Position numbers and translations under genes: made by a program. From Amycolatopsis iheyensis (GTDB lineage: Bacteria; Actinomycetota; Actinomycetes; Mycobacteriales; Pseudonocardiaceae): a stretch of DNA of 64,000 nucleotides. This document shows, one piece after another, positions 47,242 to 57,143 of the stretch (its first letter is position 1; every line of letters starts with the position of its first letter). The stretch covers positions 62,001 to 126,000 of the forward strand of contig NZ_JAMXQV010000001.1 in NCBI RefSeq assembly GCF_024703995.1. Direction: 5' to 3'. The notes under the pieces are model-generated. The model saw nothing but the letters and a program-made list of their open reading frames with translations. It had not been told where the DNA came from and did no database searches.

Positions 47242-49221
47242 ATGAACGTACTTCTGGTCGTGCTCGCCTTCTGGCTGCCGGGCCTCGTCTTCGGGGCGGC
47301 GGTGCGGCTGCGCGGCTGGCTGCTCGCCGCGGTCGCGCCGCTGCTGACCTTCGGCATCGTCAGCCTGGGCGTACCGGTGCTCGGCGGCCTCGGCATCCGC
47401 TGGACCACCCTCGACGTCGCCCTCTGGACGCTCGTGCTGTCCGCGGTCGGCTTCGGGCTCGCCCACCTCGTCCAGCGGTTCACCGCCCGGCGGCACCCGG
47501 ACTGGGCCGAGAAGGACGCCGCCGCGGCCGCGCCGCCCCGCACGCTGCGCCAGCACCTGCTGATCGGCGCCGGCGTCGCGGCCGGCAGCCTGGTCGGCGT
47601 CGTCACGTTCCTGCGCGGCGCCCGCGGCCTGAACCAGGTCCAGCAGGGCTGGGACGCACCCTTCCACGCCAACCTCGTGCGCTGGATCGCCGAGCACGGC
47701 GACGCCCGACCCTCGACGGTCGGCACCATCGCGAACCTGCCGAACCAGACGAACTACTTCTACCCGGACACCTACCACGCCCTGCTCGCGCTGGTCTTCG
47801 ACAAGGCCGGCCTGGCGATGATGCCGACGCTGAACATGGCGGCGCTCACGGTGGTCCTGTGCGTGCCCATCGGCGTCGCGGCGCTGTGCCACGTCTGGCG
47901 GATGCCGCCGCTCGCGGTCGCCGCGGCCGCCGCGGTGTCGGCGTCGTTCACCACCTTCCCGTACGACTCGCTCTGGCGCGGCCCGCTGTGGCCCTACGTC
48001 GCCGGGGTGGCGATGATCCCGGCCGCGCTCGCGCTGGCCCGCCTGCTGCTGGAGCCGCGCGGGATCGCCGGCCCGGTCGCGATCGGCCTCGGCGTCGCCG
48101 GCCTGATCGGGCTGCACACCAGCGTCGCGTTCGTCGTCGTCGTGTACTTCCTGCTGATCCTGCTCGCCGTGCTGTTCCGGCTCGAGCGGATCGACTGGCG
48201 CCGGTCGGCGCCCTCGCTCGTCGCGACGATCGTGCTGGCCGTGGTCTGCGGGCTGCCGCTCGCCCTGCCCTCGCTGTACAACGCCGGTGGCGTGACGAGC
48301 GCGTTCTGGGCGTCGGAGGCGACGGTGAGCGGCGGGCTCGGCGAGACCCTCACCTTCTCGCCGATGGCCGCCTTCCCGCAGTGGTGGATCGGCGTGCCCG
48401 CGCTGATCGGCATCGGCCTGCTGGTGCGGCACCGCCGGATGCTGTGGATGGTCGGCGCCTACGTCGTGCTCGGCGTGCTGTTCATGTTCACGGTGTCGAT
48501 CGAGTCGCCGCTCATCCACACGCTCACCGGCGTCTTCTACAACGACCACTACCGGATCGGCGCGCTCCTGCCGCTGGCCGGCGCGGTCGCGTTCGGCGAG
48601 TTCACCGACACCGCGGCCCGCTGGTTCGCGCGCAAGGCCGGCGGCCGGCTGCCGAACGTCGCGCCGGCGACGCTCACCGCGGTCGGCGTCGTGCTGCTGG
48701 TCGTCGTGGTCGGCGGCCTGAGCCGCGGCGGGTACGTCGGCCGCAACGCCGCCCGGCTGCAGCTCAACTACAGCGGCGGGCCCACGGTCAGCAACGACGA
48801 GCGCGAGGCGTTCAGCTGGCTCGCTGCGCACACCGCGCCCGGTGAGCACGTCATGAACGGCAAGGCCGACGGCTCGGTCTGGATGTACGCGCTCGACGGC
48901 GTCCAGCCGGTCGAATGGACCTTCTACGGCGCCGAGCCGGACACCCCGGCCGGCTACCTCAGCGTGTACCTCAACGACATCGACAAGTACCCGCACGTGC
49001 GCGAGCTGCTCACCGACCTCAAGGTCCGGTACGTGTTCGTCGGCAAGGGCATGGTCACCAAGGACACGAAGAGCGGCGTCGGTCTCGACCACCTCGAATC
49101 GGGCACCGGCTTCAAGCTCGTCTTCCGCAACCCCGGCGCGTCCGTCTACGAGATCGAGGGCCAGCAGGGCGTCGTCACCTCCGGTGCGGCGATCGGGTCC
49201 GCGGCCGGTGACGGCCAGTGA
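47242..49221 (+). CDS. Large GT-C-like membrane protein (DUF6541)
   Basis: The 659-residue protein has about 12 to 14 membrane helices, the acidic motif WDAPFHANLVRWIAEHGDA after the first helices (a common GT-C catalytic-loop pattern), and a C-terminal extracellular domain (about 500-659). It matches, from memory, DUF6541, a family of actinobacterial membrane proteins thought to be related to GT-C glycosyltransferases. It probably transfers sugars to envelope glycans outside the membrane. ATG 47242 is preceded by GGTTGGACAGCGG. A promoter-like TAGAGT and the next GT2 gene follow within 18 bases. Confidence 0.75.
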   Translation: MNVLLVVLAFWLPGLVFGAAVRLRGWLLAAVAPLLTFGIVSLGVPVLGGLGIRWTTLDVALWTLVLSAVGFGLAHLVQRFTARRHPDWAEKDAAAAAPPRTLRQHLLIGAGVAAGSLVGVVTFLRGARGLNQVQQGWDAPFHANLVRWIAEHGDARPSTVGTIANLPNQTNYFYPDTYHALLALVFDKAGLAMMPTLNMAALTVVLCVPIGVAALCHVWRMPPLAVAAAAAVSASFTTFPYDSLWRGPLWPYVAGVAMIPAALALARLLLEPRGIAGPVAIGLGVAGLIGLHTSVAFVVVVYFLLILLAVLFRLERIDWRRSAPSLVATIVLAVVCGLPLALPSLYNAGGVTSAFWASEATVSGGLGETLTFSPMAAFPQWWIGVPALIGIGLLVRHRRMLWMVGAYVVLGVLFMFTVSIESPLIHTLTGVFYNDHYRIGALLPLAGAVAFGEFTDTAARWFARKAGGRLPNVAPATLTAVGVVLLVVVVGGLSRGGYVGRNAARLQLNYSGGPTVSNDEREAFSWLAAHTAPGEHVMNGKADGSVWMYALDGVQPVEWTFYGAEPDTPAGYLSVYLNDIDKYPHVRELLTDLKVRYVFVGKGMVTKDTKSGVGLDHLESGTGFKLVFRNPGASVYEIEGQQGVVTSGAAIGSAAGDGQ

Positions 49222-49226
49222 AAGGC

Positions 49227-49232
49227 TAGAGT
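49227..49232 (+). promoter_or_regulatory. Leaderless-type -10 element of the second GT2 gene
   Basis: TAGAGT begins five bases after the stop of the DUF6541 gene and lies six bases before GTG 49239. It gives the second GT2 gene its own possible promoter within the cluster. Confidence 0.4.
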
Positions 49233-49238
49233 GATCGC

Positions 49239-49982
49239 GTGTCCAGCACCTCCGTGACCAGCCGCCGCGTGCTCATCGTGATGCCCGCGTTGAACGAGTC
49301 CGCGAGCGTCGCTTCGGTCATCGAGCAGGTGAAACGTGCTCTGCCGGGCGGCGATCTGCTGGTCGTCGACGACGGCTCGGTCGACGACACCGCCAAGCTC
49401 GCCCGCGCGGCCGGCGCCGAGGTGGCGCGCCTCGCGGTGAACCTCGGGGTCGGCGGGGCGATGCGCACCGGCTTCCGCTACGCCGCCGCCCGCGGCTACG
49501 ACGTCGTCGTGCAGGTGGACGCGGACGGTCAGCACGACCCCGAAGAGCTCGACGCGCTGCTGCGCGGCCTCGACGACGCGGACATCGTGATCGGCTCGCG
49601 GTTCGCGGGCAAGGGCTCCTACAAGGCGAGCGGGCCGCGCAAGTACGCGATGGTCGCGCTCTCGCTCGTGTTCTCGCGGCTGGGGAAGACCAAGCTCACC
49701 GACGTCACGTCGGGGTTCAAGGCGATGGGCCCGCGGGCGATCCGGTTGTTCGCCGGTTACTACCCGGCGGAGTACCTCGGGGACACCGTGGAGTCCCTGG
49801 TGATGGCCATCCGGGCCAAGCTGACCATCAAGGAGATCCCGGTCGTCATGCGGGAGCGCGCGGGCGGCACGCCCAGCCACTCACCCGTCAAGTCGGCCGT
49901 CTACCTGGGCCGGGCCGGGCTCGCGCTGCTGCTGGCGCTCGTGCGCCGCCGGCCCGCGGTCGACTCGTCCGACTCGGCGTAA
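49239..49982 (+). CDS. Polyprenyl-phosphate-type family 2 glycosyltransferase (DPM1-like)
   Basis: The 247-residue protein is a GT2 enzyme close to dolichol/polyprenyl-phosphate mannosyltransferases: LIVMPALNESASVASVI, LLVVDDGSVDDT, VVQVDADGQHDPEEL (DxD) and IGSRFAGKGSY. It lacks long C-terminal membrane domains, like DPM1. It probably loads a sugar onto polyprenyl phosphate for GT-C enzymes, for example the neighbouring DUF6541 protein. The DUF2304 gene follows after 12 bases, a very common pairing. Confidence 0.88.
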   Translation: MSSTSVTSRRVLIVMPALNESASVASVIEQVKRALPGGDLLVVDDGSVDDTAKLARAAGAEVARLAVNLGVGGAMRTGFRYAAARGYDVVVQVDADGQHDPEELDALLRGLDDADIVIGSRFAGKGSYKASGPRKYAMVALSLVFSRLGKTKLTDVTSGFKAMGPRAIRLFAGYYPAEYLGDTVESLVMAIRAKLTIKEIPVVMRERAGGTPSHSPVKSAVYLGRAGLALLLALVRRRPAVDSSDSA

Positions 49983-49994
49983 GGGGAAGCAGAA

Positions 49995-50429
49995 ATGCAG
50001 GGTTGGCGCATCCTCAGCCTCGTTGTCGCCTGTGTCGTGCTGTTCGTCGTCCTCGAGATGATGCGGCGGCGCAAGCTGCGGGAGAAGTACGCGGGCGTGT
50101 GGCTCGTCGTCGCGGTCGGCGTCGTCGTCCTCGCGGTGCTGCCGCAGGCGGCCGACTTCCTGGCCACGCACACCGGCGTCCAGACGCCGTCGAACTTCGT
50201 CTTCCTCCTGGCCGGCGTCGTGCTGGCCCTGGTGTCGCTGCACCTGTCCACCGAGGTCGGGCACCTGGAAGAAGAGGTGCGCACGTCGGTCGAGGAGACC
50301 GCGTTGCTGCGCTGCGAGCTCGAGGACACCCGGCGCGAGCTGGAGCGCCGGATCGCCGAGCTGGAGAAGCGGACGTCGGCGCCGGACGACGTCAAAGGGC
50401 TGCCCGAGGTCGAGCGCGTCAGCAAGTGA
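49995..50429 (+). CDS. DUF2304 membrane protein
   Basis: The 144-residue protein has three membrane helices (about 5-23, 34-52 and 66-86), the family motif MMRRRKLREKYAGVWLVV and a charged coiled-coil C-terminus (about 90-130). DUF2304 proteins almost always accompany DPM1-like GT2 enzymes and are thought to help anchor or regulate them. That pairing holds here. Confidence 0.85.
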   Translation: MQGWRILSLVVACVVLFVVLEMMRRRKLREKYAGVWLVVAVGVVVLAVLPQAADFLATHTGVQTPSNFVFLLAGVVLALVSLHLSTEVGHLEEEVRTSVEETALLRCELEDTRRELERRIAELEKRTSAPDDVKGLPEVERVSK

Positions 50430-50433
50430 CGGC

Positions 50434-50970
50434 TTGATCGACACGCTGCTGGCCGCCCCCGCCCGGCTGGGTGCGGTGCGGCTGCTGGCCGTCGACGGCC
50501 CGTCGGGCGCGGGGAAGTCCACGCACGCCGCCCGGATCGTGGCCGGGCTGCGGGCCCGCGGGTGCCGCACCGAGCTGGTCAGCACCGACGCCTTCGCGAC
50601 GTGGGACGACCCGGTCGCGTGGTGGCCGAAGCTCGTCGAAGGCGTCCTGGAGCCCCTGGCGGCCGGCCGCGACGGCGCCTACCGGCGAATGGACTGGTCC
50701 ACCGGGGCGCCGCGGCCCGGCGTCGTGGTCCGGGTGCCCGTGCCCGACGTCCTGGTGCTGGAGGGCGTCTCGAGCGGCCGGACTTCGGCAAGACCCCTGC
50801 TTTCCCACCTCTGCTGGGTCTCCGGCGGCACCGAGGCCGAACGGCTGACCCGGTCGGTGGCGCGGGACGGCGAGACGGCCAGGGCGGAACTGAGCCGCTG
50901 GCAACGGTTCGAGCGCGGCTGGTTCGCCGTGGACGGCACCCCCGAGGCCGCCGGCACCCGACTTTCGTAG
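50434..50970 (+). CDS. Uridine-kinase-like P-loop protein
   Basis: The 178-residue product starts at TTG 50434, four bases after the DUF2304 stop. It has Walker A VDGPSGAGKSTHAARI, the base-binding-like segment LVSTDAFATWDDPVAWW, and DVLVLEGVSSGR followed by a lid with SRWQRFERGWF. The pattern fits the uridine kinase/AAA_18 group of small-molecule kinases in actinomycetes. A role in nucleotide or sugar phosphate supply for the glycan cluster is possible but unproven. Confidence 0.75.
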   Translation: MIDTLLAAPARLGAVRLLAVDGPSGAGKSTHAARIVAGLRARGCRTELVSTDAFATWDDPVAWWPKLVEGVLEPLAAGRDGAYRRMDWSTGAPRPGVVVRVPVPDVLVLEGVSSGRTSARPLLSHLCWVSGGTEAERLTRSVARDGETARAELSRWQRFERGWFAVDGTPEAAGTRLS

Positions 50971-51298
50971 GGAACCGAGCGGTCACCCTCCGTGAGAGTG
51001 ACCCCATGGATCGATCAAGTCCCCAAGGGGCGGCCAACACTAGTGGCCCAACGTTGGTACCGCCATTTGAGTCATGGATCCGGCACCAAGCGGAGTGGTA
51101 CGCCACAAATGGTCACATTCTGTCGTGATTTACGGACACATTGCGGTCAAATCGGTGCCCACGTAGCGCGATCGTAACCTCACGTACTTAAGTGCGGGCC
51201 GAGTTCCCGCTAGTGTCGGCGGGCACACCGATCGTCCGTCGGATTCCTGACCGACCGGACGGTGACTTAGAACCCGAACATCTCCCAAGGGGTGCCAG
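50971..51298. other. Upstream region of the peptide ABC transporter operon
   Basis: About 330 bases without a gene. It holds a hairpin (50981-51003) next to the upstream gene and a lower-GC stretch around 51040-51185 that is likely the promoter and regulatory region of the transporter operon. No riboswitch or operator could be recognised. GGGGTGCCAG precedes the ATG at 51299. Confidence 0.45.
50981..51003 (+). terminator. Hairpin after the P-loop kinase gene
   Basis: GGTCACCCTC and GAGAGTGACC can pair with one mismatch around the loop CGT. No T-run follows. It lies ten bases past the kinase stop, so a weak terminator for the glycan cluster is plausible. Confidence 0.45.
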
Positions 51299-52969
51299 AT
51301 GCAGCAATTGCGGCTGACCCGAACACGCCGCGTGGCCCTGATCGGGCTCGCCGGCGCGCTCGCGGTTTCGCTGTCCGCCTGTGCGGAATCCAAGCGTGAC
51401 GAGGGCGCCGGGGGTGGTTCCGGAGGCACGATGATCTTCGGCGCGGCCGGCAACCCGAAGATGTTCGACCCGGCGTTCAACGACGAGGGCGAAACCTTCC
51501 GGATCACGCGGCAGATCTACGACACGCTGATCCAGAACAAGCCGGGCACCGCCGACCTCGAGCCGTCCCTCGCCGAGAAGTGGGACCCGAGCAACGACGG
51601 CAAGACCTGGACGTTCACCCTCAAGTCCGGCGTGAAGTTCTCCGACGGCACCCCGATGGACGCCACCGCGGTCTGCTTCAACTTCGACCGCTGGTTCAAC
51701 ATGAAGGGCGCCGCCGCCCAGAGCCAGATGATCTACTACGGCGACGTCTTCGAGGGCTTCGCCAAGAACGAGGGCGACGCCACCGGCTCGCCGGTCTACA
51801 AGAGCTGCGAGGCGAAGGACCCGACGACCGCGGTCCTGAACCTCAACAAGGCCAAGGGCGCGTTCCCGTCGGCGTTCACGCTGCCGTCGTTCGCCATCCA
51901 GAGCCCGGCGGCGCTCAAGGCGCACAACGCCGACCAGGTCACCCAGAGCGGCGACTCGTTCACCTACAGCGAGTACGCGAACAAGTTCCCGGTCGGCACC
52001 GGCCCGTTCAAGTTCGAGAGCTGGGACCAGGCCAAGGGTGAGATCACCCTGGTCAAGAACGACACCAGCCCGACGCCGGCGAAGCTCGACAAGCTGATCT
52101 TCAAGGTCATCCCGGACGAGAACGCCCGCAAGCAGGCGCTCAAGGCCGGCGACATCAACGGCTACGACTACCCGAACCCGGCGGACTACGGCCTGCTGCG
52201 CAACGACGGCGAGCAGGTCCTCATCCGCCCGTCGTTCAACGTGCTGTACCTGGGCATCAACCAGGCCAACAACCCGAAGCTCCAGGACGTCAAGGTCCGC
52301 CAGGCGCTGGCCTACGGCGTCAACCGCGAGCAGTTCGTGAAGTCGAAGCTGGCCGAGGGTTCCGAGGTCGCGACCGAGTTCGTGCCCAAGGTCATCTCGG
52401 GCTACACCGACGACGTCACCAAGTACCCGTACGACCCGGAGAAGGCCAAGCAGCTCCTCAAGGAAGCCGGCGCGGAGAACCTCACCCTGAAGTTCTACTA
52501 CCCGACCGAGGTCACCCGGCCGTACATGCCGAACCCGGCGGACACCTTCACGGCGATCTCCGAGGACCTGAAGAACATCGGCATCAAGATCGAGACGCAC
52601 GCCGAGCCGTGGAACGGTGGCTACAAGGACGACGTGCAGAAGGCCGGTAAGCAGGACCTCCACCTGCTCGGCTGGACCGGTGACTACAACGACGCCGGCA
52701 ACTTCGTCGGCACGTTCTTCGGCCGTGAGAAGAAGGAATTCGGCTTCAACAACCCGCAGCTGTTCCAGGCTCTGGCCGCCGCCGACGCTTCGCCCGCCGG
52801 CGACGCGCACGCCAAGGCGTACCAGGACGTGAACAAGCAGATCATGGAGTACCTCCCGGCGATCCCGATCGCGTACCCGACGCCGGCCATCGTGGTCGGC
52901 CCGAAGGTCAAGGGTCTGGTGGCGAGCCCGCTCACCGACGAGCGTTTCAACACCGTGACCGTGAGCTGA
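51299..52969 (+). CDS. Peptide/oligopeptide-binding lipoprotein (SBP family 5)
   Basis: The 556-residue protein has a lipoprotein signal (lipobox LSAC, Cys28) and the SBP_bac_5 fold: LAEKWDPSNDGKTWTFTLK, VKFSDGTPMDATAVCFNFDR, GTGPFKFESW and VRQALAYGVNREQ. It is the binding component of a Dpp/Opp-type importer whose permeases and ATPases follow. The ligand is probably a peptide, though nickel or oligosaccharides are known for the family. A strong hairpin separates it from the permease genes, so it may be expressed in excess. Confidence 0.92.
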   Translation: MQQLRLTRTRRVALIGLAGALAVSLSACAESKRDEGAGGGSGGTMIFGAAGNPKMFDPAFNDEGETFRITRQIYDTLIQNKPGTADLEPSLAEKWDPSNDGKTWTFTLKSGVKFSDGTPMDATAVCFNFDRWFNMKGAAAQSQMIYYGDVFEGFAKNEGDATGSPVYKSCEAKDPTTAVLNLNKAKGAFPSAFTLPSFAIQSPAALKAHNADQVTQSGDSFTYSEYANKFPVGTGPFKFESWDQAKGEITLVKNDTSPTPAKLDKLIFKVIPDENARKQALKAGDINGYDYPNPADYGLLRNDGEQVLIRPSFNVLYLGINQANNPKLQDVKVRQALAYGVNREQFVKSKLAEGSEVATEFVPKVISGYTDDVTKYPYDPEKAKQLLKEAGAENLTLKFYYPTEVTRPYMPNPADTFTAISEDLKNIGIKIETHAEPWNGGYKDDVQKAGKQDLHLLGWTGDYNDAGNFVGTFFGREKKEFGFNNPQLFQALAAADASPAGDAHAKAYQDVNKQIMEYLPAIPIAYPTPAIVVGPKVKGLVASPLTDERFNTVTVS

Positions 52970-52989
52970 TCGAAGGCTCTCAGCCAAAG

Positions 52990-53023
52990 GCAGGGGGTGG
53001 GTGCTACCGCACCCACCCCCTGC
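52990..53023 (+). terminator. Perfect 15-bp hairpin between binding protein and permease genes
   Basis: GCAGGGGGTGGGTGC (52990-53004) pairs exactly with GCACCCACCCCCTGC (53009-53023) around the loop TACC. No T-run follows. In this position such hairpins usually stabilise the binding-protein mRNA or attenuate transcription into the permeases. Confidence 0.8.
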
Positions 53024-53056
53024 GCCTGATCCCGGGCTGGCACCAAAGGACTGCAA

Positions 53057-54058
53057 GTGCTTCGTTTCCTCGTGCGTCGGTTGCTACAAGCGATCCCGAC
53101 GCTCTTCATCCTGTCCATCCTGATCTTCGCCTGGCTCCGGTCTCTGCCCGGTGGTCCCGCCGCAGCGCTGCTGGGGGACAAGGCCACGCCGGAGAAGGTC
53201 GCCGACCTCAACCACATCCTCGGCCTCGACCAGCCGATCATCGTGCAGTACTTCGGGTTCCTCGGCCGGGCGTTCACCGGCGACTTCGGCAACTCGCTGG
53301 TGTCGACCCAGCCCGTCATGGGCGAGATCATCACGTTCCTGCCGGCGACCATCGAGCTCGGCCTGAGCGCGATGATCATCGCGATCATCATCGGCATCCC
53401 GGCCGGCTACCTCTCCGCGCGCTACCGCGGCGGAGCCGTTGACAACGGTGTCATCGTGCTCAGCCTGATCGGTGTCGCGGTGCCGGTGTTCTTCCTCGGC
53501 TACATGATGCAGGACATCCTGGCCGCGCCGCTGGGCCTGCCGTCGCAGGGCCGCCAAGCCGCGGGCCTCGACGCCACGGCGATCACGAACTTCGCGATCC
53601 TCGACGGCATCATGACGGGTGAGTGGGACGCCGTCTGGGACGCGATCAAGCACCTGATCCTGCCCGCGTTCGCGCTCGCCACCATCCCGCTCGCGGTGAT
53701 CACCCGGATCACCCGCGCGTCAGTGCTCGACGTCCTCAACGAGGACTTCATCCGCACGGCCAACTCCAAGGGCCTGACCCAGCAGGTGGTCCGCACCCGG
53801 CACGTCCTGCGCAACGGCCTGCTGCCGGTGGTCACCACCATCGGCCTGCAGACCGGCGCGCTGCTCGGCGGCGCGGTGCTGACCGAGCGGGTGTTCAACT
53901 TCCGCGGTCTCGGTTTCCTGCTGGCCGAAGGCATCGAACGGCGTGACTACCCCCGGTTGCAGGCGCTCCTGCTGTTCGGGGCCGTGGTGTACGTGCTGGT
54001 GAACATGCTGGTCGACATCTCGTACGGGATCATCGACCCGAGGGTGCGTGTGCGATGA
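53057..54058 (+). CDS. Peptide ABC transporter permease (DppB-like)
   Basis: The 333-residue protein has six membrane helices, the N-terminal FLVRRLLQAIPTLFILSIL of the DppB/OppB group and the EAA loop NSKGLTQQVVRTRHVLRNGL. The extended first external loop with GLDQPIIVQYFGFLGRAFTG is typical. Its stop overlaps the next permease start as ATGA (54055-54058). Confidence 0.93.
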   Translation: MLRFLVRRLLQAIPTLFILSILIFAWLRSLPGGPAAALLGDKATPEKVADLNHILGLDQPIIVQYFGFLGRAFTGDFGNSLVSTQPVMGEIITFLPATIELGLSAMIIAIIIGIPAGYLSARYRGGAVDNGVIVLSLIGVAVPVFFLGYMMQDILAAPLGLPSQGRQAAGLDATAITNFAILDGIMTGEWDAVWDAIKHLILPAFALATIPLAVITRITRASVLDVLNEDFIRTANSKGLTQQVVRTRHVLRNGLLPVVTTIGLQTGALLGGAVLTERVFNFRGLGFLLAEGIERRDYPRLQALLLFGAVVYVLVNMLVDISYGIIDPRVRVR

Positions 54059-54984
54059 ACACTCTGCTGAACAAGAAGAAGGAACCGATCGACAAGCTCG
54101 CCGCGGCGAGCGGGCGCAGCCTCGGCGGGGAAGCGTTCCGCCGCATGCTGCGCAGCCCGGTCGCGATCACCGGTGGCGTCATCACCGGGCTGTTCCTGCT
54201 CCTGGCGATCTTCGCGCCGCTGCTGGCCCCCAAGGACCCGCTCGACCGCGCGTTGCAGGACCAGGTCCAGCTGGGCCGGGGCATCATCCCCGGTGCGATG
54301 CCCGGTTACCCGCTCGGTGTCGACGACTTCGGCCGCGACTTCCTGTCCCGGCTCATCGTCGGCGCCCAGCAGACGCTGCTCGTCGGCGTGCTGGCCACGG
54401 TGATCGGCGTGCTCATCGGCGTCATCATCGGTGGCGTCGCGGGTGCCTTCGGCGGCTGGGTCGACACCGTCCTCATGCGACTCGTCGACGTCATGCTGTC
54501 GTTCCCGTCGCTGCTGCTGGCCATCTCGATCGCGGCGCTGTTCGCGAAGCCGAGCCAGTGGACGGTCATCCTGGCCGTGTCGATGGTCGGCGTGCCGATC
54601 TTCGCCCGGCTGCTGCGCGGGTCCATGCTCGTCCAGCGGGACGCCGACCACGTGCTGGCGGCGACGTCCCTGGGCGTGAAACGCGGGACGATCGTGTTCC
54701 GGCACATGCTGCCGAACTCGCTCGGCCCGGTCATCGTGCAGGCGACGCTGACCCTGGCGACGTCGATCCTGGAGGCCGCGGCGCTGTCGTTCCTCGGCCT
54801 GGGCGACCCGGACCCGTCGCGGGCGGAGTGGGGACTGATGCTGGGCAAGGCCTCGCGCCAGTTCCTCGACATCCGCCCCGAGCTCGCGTACTACCCGGCG
54901 ATCGCGATCATCGTGGTGGCACTCGGGTTCACGCTGCTCGGCGAGTCCCTGCGTGAAGCCCTCGACCCGAAGAACAGGCGGTGA
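54055..54984 (+). CDS. Peptide ABC transporter permease (DppC-like)
   Basis: The 309-residue protein has the OppC_N segment (LRSPVAITGGVITGLFLLLA), six helices in total, the GVDDFGRDFLSRL loop and the EAA loop TSLGVKRGTIVFRHMLPNSL. It pairs with the DppB-like permease and is translationally coupled to it. The first ATPase gene follows after seven bases. Confidence 0.93.
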   Translation: MNTLLNKKKEPIDKLAAASGRSLGGEAFRRMLRSPVAITGGVITGLFLLLAIFAPLLAPKDPLDRALQDQVQLGRGIIPGAMPGYPLGVDDFGRDFLSRLIVGAQQTLLVGVLATVIGVLIGVIIGGVAGAFGGWVDTVLMRLVDVMLSFPSLLLAISIAALFAKPSQWTVILAVSMVGVPIFARLLRGSMLVQRDADHVLAATSLGVKRGTIVFRHMLPNSLGPVIVQATLTLATSILEAAALSFLGLGDPDPSRAEWGLMLGKASRQFLDIRPELAYYPAIAIIVVALGFTLLGESLREALDPKNRR

Positions 54985-54991
54985 GGTCCTG

Positions 54992-55983
<992 letters not shown>

Positions 55984-55987
<4 letters not shown>

Positions 55988-57096
55988 CCCGTCCCGCTGG
56001 TGACGTGCTGCTCGAGGTCGACGACCTCAAGGTGCACTTCCCGATCAAGAGCGGCGTCGTGATCGACCGGACGGTCGGGCACGTGTTCGCGGTCGACGGC
56101 GTCGACCTGGCCATCCGCCGCGGGGAGACCTACGGCCTGGTGGGCGAGTCCGGCTGCGGCAAGTCCACGCTGGGCCGGGCGATCCTGCGGCTCAACGAGC
56201 CGACGTCCGGTTCGGTGAAGTTCGACGGCACCGACGTCGCGAAGCTCAAGGGAGAAGAGCTGCGGAAGGCCCGGCGCCGGATGCAGATGATCTTCCAGGA
56301 CCCGATGTCCAGCCTGGACCCGCGCCAGTCGGTCGAGTCCATCCTGCTCGAGGGCATGCACGCGCACGGCCTCGACAAGGACAAGGAGGCCACCCAGCGG
56401 CGGCTGCGGCAGCTGCTGGCCGCGGTCGGCCTGCCGGAGACGTCGCTGCGGAAGTACCCGCACGAGTTCTCGGGCGGGCAGCGCCAGCGCATCGGCATCG
56501 CGCGGGCGCTGGCGGTGGAGCCGGACCTGATCGTCGCCGACGAGCCGGTGTCCGCATTGGACGTTTCGGTGCAGGCCCAGGTGGTGAACCTGCTGGAGGA
56601 CCTGCAGGACCAGCTGGGGCTCACCTACGTCGTGATCGCGCACGACCTCGCGGTGGTGCGGCACATCTCCGACCGCATCGGCGTGATGTACCTGGGTGCG
56701 CTGGTCGAGGAGACCGACGCGGACTCGCTGTACCGGGACCCGCTGCACCCGTACACACGGGCGCTGCTGTCGGCCATCCCGGTGCCGGACCCGCAGGTCG
56801 AGGACACCCGCGAGCAGATCCTGCTCGCCGGTGACCTGCCCTCGCCGGCCAACCCGCCGTCGGGCTGCCGCTTCCACACGCGGTGCCCGTGGCGGCAGGA
56901 GAGCCTGTGCGACACCGACCGCCCGCAGCTGCGCGAGATCGGCAGCGGGCACCGGGTGGCGTGCCACTACGCGGAGGACATCCGCGACGGGCGCATCCAG
57001 CCGCACGAGGTCAAGCCGGAGCTGGTGGAGCTCACCGGGGCGCTGAACCCCGACCTGGGCCCGCCGGACGTCGGCACGTCCGCCGAGATCCTCTGA
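55984..57096 (+). CDS. Peptide ABC transporter ATPase (DppF-like)
   Basis: The 370-residue ATPase has Walker [11 protein letters not shown] loop [11 protein letters not shown], signature [16 protein letters not shown], Walker [13 protein letters not shown] and the switch His in [11 protein letters not shown]. The oligo_HPY tail includes [10 protein letters not shown] and a third Cys in SLCDTDRP. It forms the ATPase heterodimer with the upstream gene. It is the last gene of the five-gene operon and is followed by a strong terminator. Confidence 0.93.
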
Positions 57097-57102
57097 GGGC
57101 GG

Positions 57103-57143
57103 TGGCCGGCCGGGAGACTTCTCCCGGCCGGCCATTCCTCTTT
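57103..57143 (+). terminator. Terminator of the peptide transporter operon
   Basis: TGGCCGGCCGGGAG (57103-57116) pairs exactly with CTCCCGGCCGGCCA (57121-57134) around ACTT, followed by TTCCTCTTT. It also sits at the 3' end of the convergent NTF2-like gene. Confidence 0.85.
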
